Positions 25,602 through 33,762 of a stretch of DNA of 52,855 nt are shown here, piece after piece. The number at the start of each line of letters is the position of its first letter. Position 1 is the first letter of the stretch. The translations under genes were made by a program, and so were the position numbers. A model generated the notes under the pieces. It had not been told where the DNA came from. It searched no databases and saw only the letters and a program-made list of their open reading frames with translations. This DNA is from Methylophilus sp. 14 (GTDB lineage: Bacteria > Pseudomonadota > Gammaproteobacteria > Burkholderiales > Methylophilaceae): NCBI RefSeq assembly GCF_015354345.1, contig NZ_JADKYS010000003.1, forward strand, positions 1 through 52,855, given 5' to 3'.

Positions 25602-27563
25602 ATGTATCTAAAGCACATTCGAGCCAATAATTTTCGAGCATTTGGAGATGGTAAAAAGGCTCCTGCACTGGATTGGGCTTTAAGGCCTGGTCTTAATATT
25701 TTGGTGGGTGAAAACGATGCTGGCAAAACAACAATAGTCGATGCTATAAGGCAAATACTTCTTACTACCAGTTACGAAAACATCCGGCTCTATGAACATG
25801 ATTTTCATATACATGGAACAGAACGTGCGACTAGCCTTTGGATTGAGGCTACTTTATGTGATCTATCGAGCGAACAACAAGCTAGTGTTCTTGAATGGTT
25901 AACTCATGAGAGCGATGGATCTTGTTCACTAATTATCCACCTCAGTGCAAGGTGGATTCCTCCACAGCCAAACAAACGCGCGCGAGTTGAGTTTTCTGTA
26001 CGTGCAGGGAAAGAGGGAATTGGCCAAGAAATAGGCAGCACAGTTCGTGAGCTAATCCGTGCAACCTATCTGCGACCATTAAGGGATGCTGAAGCGGAGC
26101 TGCGCCCCGGCAGACAATCCCGCTTGTCGCAAATACTTGCAGCACACAAAAATATTGATGGACAGGAAGTCAACGACTTCCAAACAGCCAATCCTAATGA
26201 CGTTCCAAAGAATATTGTAGGTTTAATGGCATTTTCTCAGCACCATATTGGTGAGCATACAGTGATCAAAAGCGTTGAACAGGACATCAACCAAAACTAT
26301 TTAGAAGAGTTTTCATTTGAGAGTGAAAAGTTGCAGTCTCGGATTCGTATCACTCCAGATTTATCACTGACACCAATCTTGGAAAAATTTGAATTAGCTT
26401 TGTTGCCAGGAGGTGATGTGGATCCAAATGCCAGATGTGCTCGCGGGTTGGGATATAACAATGCGTTATTCATGGCAACTGAACTAGTTTTGCTGAGAGA
26501 AGGTGATGATCTTGCGCTGTTATTAATTGAAGAGCCTGAAGCTCATTTGCACCCGCAATTGCAATATAGAGTAATGGACTTGCTTGAAAATCACTCTAAA
26601 ACCAAAGAAACTGATGAAAGACAAGTACAAGTAGTGATGACTACTCACAGCCCATCATTAGTTTCCCATACAGACATAGAGAACATGACCTTAGTGCATA
26701 AGGCTCAGACCTTCCCGTTATCCGCTGGCAATACTAAACTGAAAAAAACTGACTACTCATTCTTACGTAGATTTATAGAAGCGACGAAAGCCAATCTCTT
26801 CTTTGCAAGAGGGGTCATGATGGTGGAAGGTCCGGCTGAAGCTATCCTACTTCCAACCTTAGCAGAAGTCTGTGATCGCTCATTGTCCAAACATGGTGTT
26901 TCACTGGTAAATGTAGGTCATACGGGGCTTTTTCACTATGCTCGAATTTTGCAGGTTGAAGGTGCTGGACCAGAGCTAAAAATTCCTGTGGTCTGCTTAA
27001 CTGATCGAGATATTGTTCCTGAATCGGCTAAAACATTTGTTTCTGCCCCCGGGGAAGGAAAGAAACGTTTCACTTCTGATTATAACGAAGAAGAGCTTGC
27101 AAAGTTTTTACTAGACAAGAGTAATCGGGCGCAGGGAGGCAGCACTATCGTGTGTATTTCCGACAAATGGACGCTTGAATATGATCTCGCTTATTTTGGG
27201 TGCGCAAAACTCATGTATTACGCCATCCAGCTCGGAAGGAAAGCTAAAACTAAAGGTGAAAGGTTAGAGGATGCTGATGAAACTAAAGCCAAGGAAGCAG
27301 CAAAAGAATCTTGGGAGGAATTAGAAACCAAAGGTTTGACTGAGGAGGAGTTGGCAAATCAAATCTTCAAGCCTCTGTACAATAAAGAAGCTTCGAAGGC
27401 AATCGTAGCCCAATATGCTGCAGAGCTTTTGTTGTCTGGTGAGTTTGGTTCTGGTGATGAACTTTTCAATCGCCTTCCGCCGTATCTAAAAAAGGCATTC
27501 ATACATCTAACCGGGGATAAAAGTAAACCAGCAACAAAAACCGAGACAACGGCGGTGAATTAA
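25602..27563 (+). CDS. gajA: OLD-family ATP-dependent nuclease, GajA-like (Gabija defence)
   Basis: The 653-residue protein joins an ABC-type ATPase to a TOPRIM nuclease. Walker A is GENDAGKT (residues 36-43), Walker B/signature LLIEEPEAHLHPQ (about 305-317), and the TOPRIM part shows VEGPAEAILLP (about 409-419), Asp468-x-Asp470 (DRD) and KWTLEYDLA, the class 2 OLD pattern. In Gabija it nicks or cuts DNA and is held off by nucleotides. It has GAGAGAG before the ATG. The helicase partner starts 3 bases after its stop. It is somewhat longer than the best-known GajA (about 580 residues), mainly at the C-terminus. Confidence 0.83.
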   Translation: MYLKHIRANNFRAFGDGKKAPALDWALRPGLNILVGENDAGKTTIVDAIRQILLTTSYENIRLYEHDFHIHGTERATSLWIEATLCDLSSEQQASVLEWLTHESDGSCSLIIHLSARWIPPQPNKRARVEFSVRAGKEGIGQEIGSTVRELIRATYLRPLRDAEAELRPGRQSRLSQILAAHKNIDGQEVNDFQTANPNDVPKNIVGLMAFSQHHIGEHTVIKSVEQDINQNYLEEFSFESEKLQSRIRITPDLSLTPILEKFELALLPGGDVDPNARCARGLGYNNALFMATELVLLREGDDLALLLIEEPEAHLHPQLQYRVMDLLENHSKTKETDERQVQVVMTTHSPSLVSHTDIENMTLVHKAQTFPLSAGNTKLKKTDYSFLRRFIEATKANLFFARGVMMVEGPAEAILLPTLAEVCDRSLSKHGVSLVNVGHTGLFHYARILQVEGAGPELKIPVVCLTDRDIVPESAKTFVSAPGEGKKRFTSDYNEEELAKFLLDKSNRAQGGSTIVCISDKWTLEYDLAYFGCAKLMYYAIQLGRKAKTKGERLEDADETKAKEAAKESWEELETKGLTEEELANQIFKPLYNKEASKAIVAQYAAELLLSGEFGSGDELFNRLPPYLKKAFIHLTGDKSKPATKTETTAVN

Positions 27564-27566
27564 ATT

Positions 27567-29480
27567 ATGTCAGTTATTGATTTAAACACTGCTGATCTTT
27601 TGTGGTTAAAGGAAGTCAGTCCAGATTTGGACTTTAGCGATACTGAGAGACAAGAAGCTATTCTAGAAACAACTTCACGGGACTTCAATGCCGTCCCAGG
27701 AAGTGGTAAAACATCACTGCTTGCAGCAAAACTTTTACTAATTGCAAGAAAATGGAATCAGCAGAAGAAGGGGCTCTGCGTACTCAGTCATACAAACGTT
27801 GCTCGAGAAGAAATCACTAGGCGTTTAAAATTAAATGCCGACGGCCAAAAACTTTTAACCTACCCACATTATATCGGGACGATTCACGGCTTTGTGAACC
27901 AATATATAGCTTTACCGGCACTCCGAAGTGCGGGCATCAAAGTTGAGATTATTGATGACGATGCATTTGCAAAAAAAGCGCAGAAACTTCTTCAGCAATA
28001 CAAATTTAAGACACTACGGGGTTGGCTAAAATACCAGGAAAATGCAGACGAATTAATCAATACACTCTACTTTAAAGGTAGTGAATTGGAAATATCGACC
28101 GAAAGTGGAACTCTGACCAACGCTACCACTCCATCTGGGAAACAAGTACGAGAACTGAAATATTCACTTTTAGACGCAGGAATCTTTCGGCACCGAGATA
28201 TGTTTGCCTTTGCTGAGAGCGCTTTAAAAAGTAACCCGAATCTTCTGGACGTAATTTTCCGACGTTTTCCACTAGTATTTATTGATGAGATGCAAGATAC
28301 CTCCTGGGCACAGGAAAGTATTCTAAATAGCATCTTTGAAAACAAATCCACTGTTCAACGATTTGGAGATATTGATCAGAAAATCCTCACGGACGATGAA
28401 GGCATTGTTAATTGCACATTCCCCCGGGCAGGTCATAAAGTAATTAGTACTAGTAAACGATTTGGCAACAAAATTGCTGAAGCAGTAGCCAGTGTTCGCT
28501 TATCCCAGCTTCCTGTGATTGGAGAAGCAAATCAAGAAATGCCGCCAGTATTATTGCTATATAAGACTGCTGACGTTGAGAAAGTGCTAACCAAATTTGG
28601 TCAGTTAGTAATTGATCGTTTTACTGACCTAGAGTTGGAGAAAAAATCAGTCCGTGGCATGTGCACGCGTAAAGTCGGAAGTGGAGACGTGGTTCCTGGA
28701 CGACACTTAGGTGATTACTGGCCCGCGTTTGCGCAAACTCAGACGGGGGCAACTAATTCAAATGATAATTTCTGGCAGGCTCTCTTGCCCCCACCTAACC
28801 ACAATAATGAATCTATTCTTTTCGGAAGGGTAGCTCAAGTTCGACGAGCAATATTGCTAATCATGCGGGAAGCCGGCTCTCCAATCGTTGAGAGCATCAG
28901 AGATAGTAATGCTTTAATAAAGGCAGTCACTGAGCAAACTGGAACTGCATTACCCATACATCTATTAGTTCAAGATCTTATACTAAAACCTGATTTATAT
29001 GCCACTCCTGCAGCGCGCGATGTTTTGATAGATTACATTTATACGCGTTTAAAATCTTATCTTCCAACGGGAACTCTGCTTCAATCCTTCAAAAATCTGT
29101 CCACATTTGATCAGGCCTTTTTCTTGTTAAACCCAGCACAACTTCCAAATCTTTGTGCAGTTTCTCATATGGGTCGAGATATAAATTACACAATAGGGAC
29201 AGTGGCAAGCATGAAGGGTGAAACCCACATTGCCTCGTTAGTAATGGAATCTTATGGTGGTAATAGTAAGAAGTTTGATTTGGAAATGGCACTTCCATAT
29301 GTTGCAGGGATTAAGAAAAATCCAGCTAGCCTTAGTAAATTGCAGCGAGGTCAACTCAGGAATTTGTATGTTGCAATGTCTCGCCCAACGCACTTTCTCT
29401 GTCTTGCAGTGAATGAGACACGTATAGCCCCACAAACCTTGAGTGCTTTAATTGAAAAAGGGTGGGTAGTAGAGCAATAA
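27567..29480 (+). CDS. gajB: UvrD/Rep-like superfamily 1 helicase, GajB-like
   Basis: This 637-residue helicase has Walker A in VPGSGKTS (Gly44-Thr49), a motif Ia-like LSHTNVAREEI (about 72-82), Walker B FIDEMQDTS (Asp240, Glu241), a QxF/GD motif near RFGDIDQK, and a C-terminal motif VI-like LYVAMSRPTHFL. It pairs with the OLD nuclease, as GajB does, to sense or process DNA during phage defence. The length exceeds that of reference GajB (about 490); insertions lie between motifs III and VI. The two genes are separated by only three bases and are surely co-transcribed. Confidence 0.8.
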   Translation: MSVIDLNTADLLWLKEVSPDLDFSDTERQEAILETTSRDFNAVPGSGKTSLLAAKLLLIARKWNQQKKGLCVLSHTNVAREEITRRLKLNADGQKLLTYPHYIGTIHGFVNQYIALPALRSAGIKVEIIDDDAFAKKAQKLLQQYKFKTLRGWLKYQENADELINTLYFKGSELEISTESGTLTNATTPSGKQVRELKYSLLDAGIFRHRDMFAFAESALKSNPNLLDVIFRRFPLVFIDEMQDTSWAQESILNSIFENKSTVQRFGDIDQKILTDDEGIVNCTFPRAGHKVISTSKRFGNKIAEAVASVRLSQLPVIGEANQEMPPVLLLYKTADVEKVLTKFGQLVIDRFTDLELEKKSVRGMCTRKVGSGDVVPGRHLGDYWPAFAQTQTGATNSNDNFWQALLPPPNHNNESILFGRVAQVRRAILLIMREAGSPIVESIRDSNALIKAVTEQTGTALPIHLLVQDLILKPDLYATPAARDVLIDYIYTRLKSYLPTGTLLQSFKNLSTFDQAFFLLNPAQLPNLCAVSHMGRDINYTIGTVASMKGETHIASLVMESYGGNSKKFDLEMALPYVAGIKKNPASLSKLQRGQLRNLYVAMSRPTHFLCLAVNETRIAPQTLSALIEKGWVVEQ

Positions 29481-29860
29481 GCCGACAGGATGGTTTAACA
29501 AAATCACTATGGCTTCAACAACAACGTGAGGTAAGAAGCTTTATGCGATGCTCAATAACCTCACTATTGGCTATTTATGAATATCAAGTTCACGCTTAAC
29601 TTTTTGCTAACGAGCAATGGGCAGAATGACCAAACTGAGGATAACCGGTAGCTGTTTTTGTGGGTATTCTGCAGAATCTACAAGCCGGTTAATTCGCTTC
29701 TGAATTCACCTTCAATGCCACGAGCGTGTAGGAGTTGTTGTTTTTAAAACCCTCATTGAGGGCTTTATTATTCTCTAAAATGTTATAACTCACAGAAAAT
29801 CACGGGTTTATCGAGGGGGCTGATTTAACCTAGTTTCGACTTTGTGTTTAACCACAAGTC
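29481..29860. other. Spacer between gajB and island thyA, with terminator
   Basis: No gene is seen in 380 bases. The palindrome CCCTCATTGAGGG (29750-29762) is followed, on the minus strand, by a T-run, making a plausible terminator for the minus-strand thyA, and it may also stop gajB transcripts. Confidence 0.45.
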
Positions 29861-30712
29861 TTAGACAGAGAAAGGATACGAAATTGGGTCATGGTATTGG
29901 TATCCAATAACTTCGAAATCATCTACTGTTACCCATGTTTCCAGGTCTTCTAAAGTTTTTATATTTGGATTTATTTTTAGTGTTGGGGAGTCAAATGGTT
30001 CACGTTTTAATTGTACATTTTGCATTAGATCTAATTGATCTTCATATATGTGTGCATTAACGATTTTATGATAGGCCTTACCGGGCTTGTGGCCAGTGAT
30101 TTGAGCCATAATTGCTAAGAAAAAATATACCTGAACCATGTTGAAATTCAGTCCTAATGGAACATCGCAGCTTCTTTGAGTGCTATTGAGGTACAGTGTG
30201 TCTCCAAGTAACGAGAAGTGATGACTATACATACATGGGCGCAAACAACCCATATGAAAAGCTCCTGGATGATAAAAAGTATAGATTTCACCGCGATCAT
30301 CTAAACCAGCTCTTAAGTCGTTGTATATCTTTCTAAGGAGGTCTATGCTACCGCCGTCTGGTTTAGGGAAATTCCGTCCTATTTTTCCGTAAATAAATCC
30401 ACAATCATCCTCTCCTTTTCTGAAAGGTGAGGAAAGCCAAGCACTATTCTCATTAGCGTTTGCATCCCATGTTTTCGTACCGATGGCTCTAAACTGCGCA
30501 GCATTGTCATAGCCGCGAATATAGCCGAGCATTTCAGCAATTGCGGATTTGTAATAGCTTTTTCGAGTGGTTATTAAAGGAAACTTTCCTTCATCAACGT
30601 CATAAGTTAAGTCCGCATTAATTAATGTAAGGCATCTTTTGCCTGTACGTTCATTTTGCACCCAAACCCCATTGTCAATAATATTTTTTGCCAAGTCTAA
30701 ATATTGCTTCAT
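29861..30712 (-). CDS. thyA: Island-borne thymidylate synthase (long, gammaproteobacterial-type ThyA)
   Basis: The 283-residue enzyme converts dUMP and methylene-tetrahydrofolate to dTMP and dihydrofolate. The catalytic Cys is C160 in LRPCMYSHH, the phosphate-binding QRSCD motif is at 179-183, and the later [10 protein letters not shown] segment is intact. It ends PISYPFSV. The length and ending recall, from memory, the ThyA of Vibrio and Shewanella rather than the 264-residue type, whose C-terminus (IKAPVAV) is still present in the broken resident gene next door. It is oriented opposite to that fragment and lies 238 bases inside the island's right boundary. It presumably supplies the host's thymidylate synthase. 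Confidence 0.92.
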   Translation of the reverse strand: MKQYLDLAKNIIDNGVWVQNERTGKRCLTLINADLTYDVDEGKFPLITTRKSYYKSAIAEMLGYIRGYDNAAQFRAIGTKTWDANANENSAWLSSPFRKGEDDCGFIYGKIGRNFPKPDGGSIDLLRKIYNDLRAGLDDRGEIYTFYHPGAFHMGCLRPCMYSHHFSLLGDTLYLNSTQRSCDVPLGLNFNMVQVYFFLAIMAQITGHKPGKAYHKIVNAHIYEDQLDLMQNVQLKREPFDSPTLKINPNIKTLEDLETWVTVDDFEVIGYQYHDPISYPFSV

Positions 30713-30859
30713 TTGAAAACCTTAAGGGGAAGTTGCTGATTTAAATTAAGAGGCCTATCGCCAGGTTGATCATTATACCAACTCTGGAATTCTCAACATT
30801 TACGGCAGAAATTATAGAATCATTATTTCAAATTTGAATAGGAATTATAAGAGTCTATG

Positions 30860-30890
30860 TTTTGTACAATTTTTATATATTTTGTACAAT
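30860..30890. repeat. Two direct copies of TTTTGTACAAT near the island end
   Basis: Copies at 30860-30870 and 30880-30890 are 20 bases apart and each contains the palindrome TTGTACAA. They lie 60-90 bases inside the island's right boundary and upstream of island thyA, so they could be recombinase accessory sites or thyA promoter elements. Confidence 0.5.
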
Positions 30891-30952
30891 GATAGTCTGA
30901 TGAGTTGGTATTGATATGTGTATGTAATGAACACATTCATGGTGGTTAGAAT

Positions 30953-31237
30953 TTTCTCGGCGTGCCATTCAATATCGCGTCTTATGCTTTATTGACCATG
31001 ATGGTGGCACAGGTATGTGATTTGCAACTGGGTGACTTTGTGCACACGCTGGGCGACGCGCATATTTACAGCAACCATATGGAGCAGGTCAAAGAGCAAT
31101 TGTCGCGTACGCCACGTGCATTGCCGCATATGCGCATTAACCCAGATGTGAAAGACCTGTTCGCGTTCAAATTTGAAGACTTCACCTTGGAAAATTACGA
31201 CCCGCATCCAGCCATCAAGGCGCCAGTCGCCGTGTAG
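30953..31237 (+). pseudogene. thyA: 3' fragment of the resident thyA
   Basis: The frame from 30953 reads [14 protein letters not shown] and continues for 95 residues to IKAPVAV, matching positions about 170-264 of ordinary bacterial ThyA, including [12 protein letters not shown]. The preceding in-frame triplet but one is a stop (TAG, 30947-30949), and the catalytic Cys and the QRSCD motif are missing, so the piece cannot be an enzyme even if translated from GTG 30962. Base usage is that of the right-hand chromosome. It marks the island's insertion point. Confidence 0.9.
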
Positions 31238-31260
31238 TCCAGCAGTTTGACGGTTGATTA

Positions 31261-31283
31261 AATGGCTGACTGTAGCCATTTTG
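31261..31283 (+). terminator. Terminator of the resident thyA
   Basis: AATGGCT (31261-31267) pairs with AGCCATT (31274-31280), followed by TTTG. Confidence 0.6.
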
Positions 31284-31415
31284 TTAATAAGGTGTAATAT
31301 TTTCAAAAGCTTACGGCGTTTTTGTTATCCTTTTCGCGTTATGAATTCACGAAGCATGCGTCCCTAGCGGGTGTTTCGTGTTTTTTTGTTCATGACTTTA
31401 AACAAGGAGATCATT

Positions 31416-31943
31416 ATGCAAATGAAAGCGTCATTACTGGCAGCCGCATTATGCGGTGTGTTATCTGGTCAAGCATTCGCCGACCACGAAACCATCAAAC
31501 CAAAGGCTTACGACAGCCTGGGCAAGTGCGTCAAAGCAGCATTATCAAAGCACGACGGCAAAATCGTTAAGCTGGAAGCCAAGTCTGAGCGCAAGCAATT
31601 GGTATACGAGTTTGACGTGCAGTCTAACGACGGTAAAGCCTGGGATATCGAGTGCAGCGCCAAAACTGGCAAAATCACTGAAGTAGAAGAAGAAGTGACC
31701 GCCGATGATGAAAGATTCAAGGCCTTAGCTAAAGTGTCTGAAGAAGACGCCAAAGCCACCGCATTGGCTGCACATCCAGGCAAAGTGGTTGAAGTTGAGT
31801 ATGAGTTAGAGCCGGATGGCAAAGCGTCATACGAGTTTGACATTCTGGAAGCTGACAACGAAGAAGTGAAAATCGAAGTTGACGCAACGACCGGTAAAAT
31901 CGTAGAAACCAGCTACGAAGTGTATCAAATCGGCCAAGAGTAA
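31416..31943 (+). CDS. Exported PepSY-domain protein
   Basis: I place the start at ATG 31416, with AAGGAGA at 31404-31410; the frame is open further up but without a ribosome site. The product is 175 residues with a signal peptide (cleavage near QAFA-D, residue 22) and two PepSY-like repeats (about 30-95 and 105-172), each with a YEFDV/YEFDI strand and a D/S-x-x-TGKI turn. PepSY proteins are small periplasmic proteins thought to inhibit peptidases or bind ligands. It is very rich in Glu and Lys. It is a single-gene unit ended by the hairpin at 31981. Confidence 0.75.
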   Translation: MQMKASLLAAALCGVLSGQAFADHETIKPKAYDSLGKCVKAALSKHDGKIVKLEAKSERKQLVYEFDVQSNDGKAWDIECSAKTGKITEVEEEVTADDERFKALAKVSEEDAKATALAAHPGKVVEVEYELEPDGKASYEFDILEADNEEVKIEVDATTGKIVETSYEVYQIGQE

Positions 31944-31980
31944 TTATTGGCTCGCTCATTTAAGTAGCGACCAAGCAAAA

Positions 31981-32006
31981 GGCACCGCATTGCGGTGCCT
32001 TTTTTG
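31981..32006 (+). terminator. Rho-independent terminator after the PepSY gene
   Basis: GGCACCGC pairs with GCGGTGCC (31981-31999, 3-base loop) and is followed by seven T. The remaining bases to 32278 show no gene. Confidence 0.85.
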
Positions 32007-32278
32007 CATGAGATCAATCTGCAAGTGAGGGAGTGTCTACCCCGATACCGGCGGATATGCAGTCTGCTGGTATCGGTCCTAGTGATAGCTCACCCCCTGT
32101 TAGTTAGTAGCATTTAGCATGCCATCTCCAGGATTTGTTTTAAATAACTGATTTAATTATCAATTTTTTATGTAAATGGGAATTTTTCCCGTATTTTCGG
32201 TGGCTGCTTGCAGCCATATTGGTTGTGATTGGGTGGCCTGAGCCGTATGTCTTTTTTAAGCCGGTAGTGCGGTTAGCG

Positions 32279-33397
32279 TCATAAGGCTGCAAGGTCGTTA
32301 TTGAAGGCGCGTTGTATGGTGGTCAGCAGTTTTTTATATTCACCGCGTTTGATGAGCTCGCTTTGTGCCAGCATGTTTAATAAGGCAGGCTGTTGCTGTT
32401 GCAGATTGAGTTCGTCGGTGAAATCTGCTGAAAAGCCCAGGTTGCTGGCGACATAGCAAAGATTGAACATGTCGCAGTATTCGCCATACAGGCTGCCAAG
32501 CAGCATGCTCCTGGCATATCTGGTCGGTAGCAGCAGGCTTTCTTGCACAAAGGGAAGTTGTGTACGCTGGTCATCTATGAGTAGTAGATTGTAATCAGAC
32601 AGTTTTTGTGCCACCAGCGCTTGCCCGGCCTCCATATCGTCTGCCTGAAACAGGGTAGAGGTGTCGCACCACACGGCAGAAACCGGATAGTTAATGCAAT
32701 ATTTTTCCACCTGCTCAATAAACACGTTTGCTTCGCCAGCGGCAATCGCCGGTAGCCTTAGCACGGCGACATCGTGCCTTTGCAGGCTTTTTTCTAGGGT
32801 GCGGCTCATGGTGTGCCCCAGTAGCAGGTGTCCATTACCCAGGTGCAGGCTGTGTATCAACGCGTTCTGCAGGGTGGTGCTTGCACCGCAGGCGATATGA
32901 TCAGGGGAGACCAGGTAACGTCTCTCGTGGGCCAGTAAGTTGGCCAGCATATGTTTCAGGTTAAACAAACCGGTAGCATCGTAGTCGTGCGGGCGTAGTT
33001 TGTGCATATGCAGTGCGGCGCGGCGGATATGGTGTACGCTGCTTTTCTGGATCAACTGGTCCACGCTCACGGTCGTATGGTCTCTCTCCGGGCGCTGGGC
33101 CAGGGAGTGGGTTTGTTGCGTGGCTGTGCTGGCTGCACGAGGGGCGTCAGAAACAAAAGTGCCGCGTTTGGGTTGGGTGTAAATCAGGCCCTGTGCCGAT
33201 AACTCTTCATACACGCGGGAAACTGTTTTACGGTTAATCCCCAGGCGTTGTGCAATGTCGCGCGAGCTTGGCAGGGCGCTACCACCTAGCCAGGAGCCAC
33301 CTTGTATCATCTCGCGGAAATGTTGAATCAGTTGCTGGTGTATGGTGTTTGGAGAGTCTTTATCCAATACCAGTGAGTAATGCCAGGGTCTCAGCAC
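32279..33397 (-). CDS. MocR-type GntR regulator with degenerate aminotransferase domain
   Basis: The 372-residue protein, from GTG 33397, has a GntR winged HTH (residues about 15-82, PSSRDIAQRLGINRKTVSRVYEEL) and a shortened class-I aminotransferase-like domain. The segment LLIDDQRTQL and the stretch GSLYGEYCDMFNLCYV line up residue for residue with the family GSFSKTLFPGLRLGYV, but the PLP lysine is Gly305 and the following Arg is Asn. It therefore cannot bind PLP as a Schiff base. It is about 100 residues shorter than typical MocR proteins. It is transcribed divergently from xoxF and may control it; that is inference from position. Confidence 0.75.
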   Translation of the reverse strand: MLRPWHYSLVLDKDSPNTIHQQLIQHFREMIQGGSWLGGSALPSSRDIAQRLGINRKTVSRVYEELSAQGLIYTQPKRGTFVSDAPRAASTATQQTHSLAQRPERDHTTVSVDQLIQKSSVHHIRRAALHMHKLRPHDYDATGLFNLKHMLANLLAHERRYLVSPDHIACGASTTLQNALIHSLHLGNGHLLLGHTMSRTLEKSLQRHDVAVLRLPAIAAGEANVFIEQVEKYCINYPVSAVWCDTSTLFQADDMEAGQALVAQKLSDYNLLLIDDQRTQLPFVQESLLLPTRYARSMLLGSLYGEYCDMFNLCYVASNLGFSADFTDELNLQQQQPALLNMLAQSELIKRGEYKKLLTTIQRAFNNDLAAL

Positions 33398-33762
33398 AGT
33401 CTGTGTCTACCTTTAAAATCAAGTAAAATGACGTCGCCATAACGCTTGGCGCGATCATTACCTGAAGGGCACACTAGGACATGGCCTTCGAAACCAAAAT
33501 GATACAAAAAAAAAGCAATTGAATAAAGTTTTCGGAAAAATTCCCCATCTGGCCCATGAATAAAACCCAAAACTGGCTGGCTGCCACCTCGGGCTATTTA
33601 TATTACAGTTACAGTCGCTTAATAAAGTGACAGCTATCCTTAACAGGATAATCGACCGCTCTGGAAATCCTAGTGCCAGTGGCAATTTAAGCACAGCGCA
33701 ATTTTTTGAATTGCAATTTGTGATTTATCCTTATTCAGGATGTTTCTTCCGGAGATATAACT
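33398..33762. promoter_or_regulatory. Divergent regulatory region of the MocR-type gene and xoxF
   Basis: Two copies of one dyad occur: TATCCTTAACAGGATA (33635-33650, perfect arms) and TATCCTTATTCAGGATG (33726-33742). GCAATTT is repeated at 33682, 33698 and 33713 with 15-16 base spacing. These look like binding sites or RNA hairpins. The xoxF ribosome site is GGAG at 33751-33754. I cannot place -35/-10 boxes with confidence. Confidence 0.5.

Larger units (their letters stand above)
1..30952. mobile_element. Genomic island inserted in thyA (left end outside window)
   Basis: The right boundary is seen directly: homology to a normal bacterial thyA starts at 30953, in the codon after the conserved QRSCD(V) motif, and the base before it belongs to AT-rich non-coding DNA with an in-frame stop at 30947. 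The left edge of the window holds the end of a tyrosine recombinase module, reading into the island. Between them lie metal resistance, defence genes and a complete second thyA. The left boundary and the 5' half of the resident thyA should lie upstream of the window. Calling everything between one element is inference; it could be a nest of several insertions. Confidence 0.75.

Noticed and set aside
30962-31237. Reading the thyA fragment as an expressed 91-residue protein from GTG 30962
   Set aside because: No ribosome site, no catalytic Cys or phosphate-binding motif; it is the 3' end of a broken gene.
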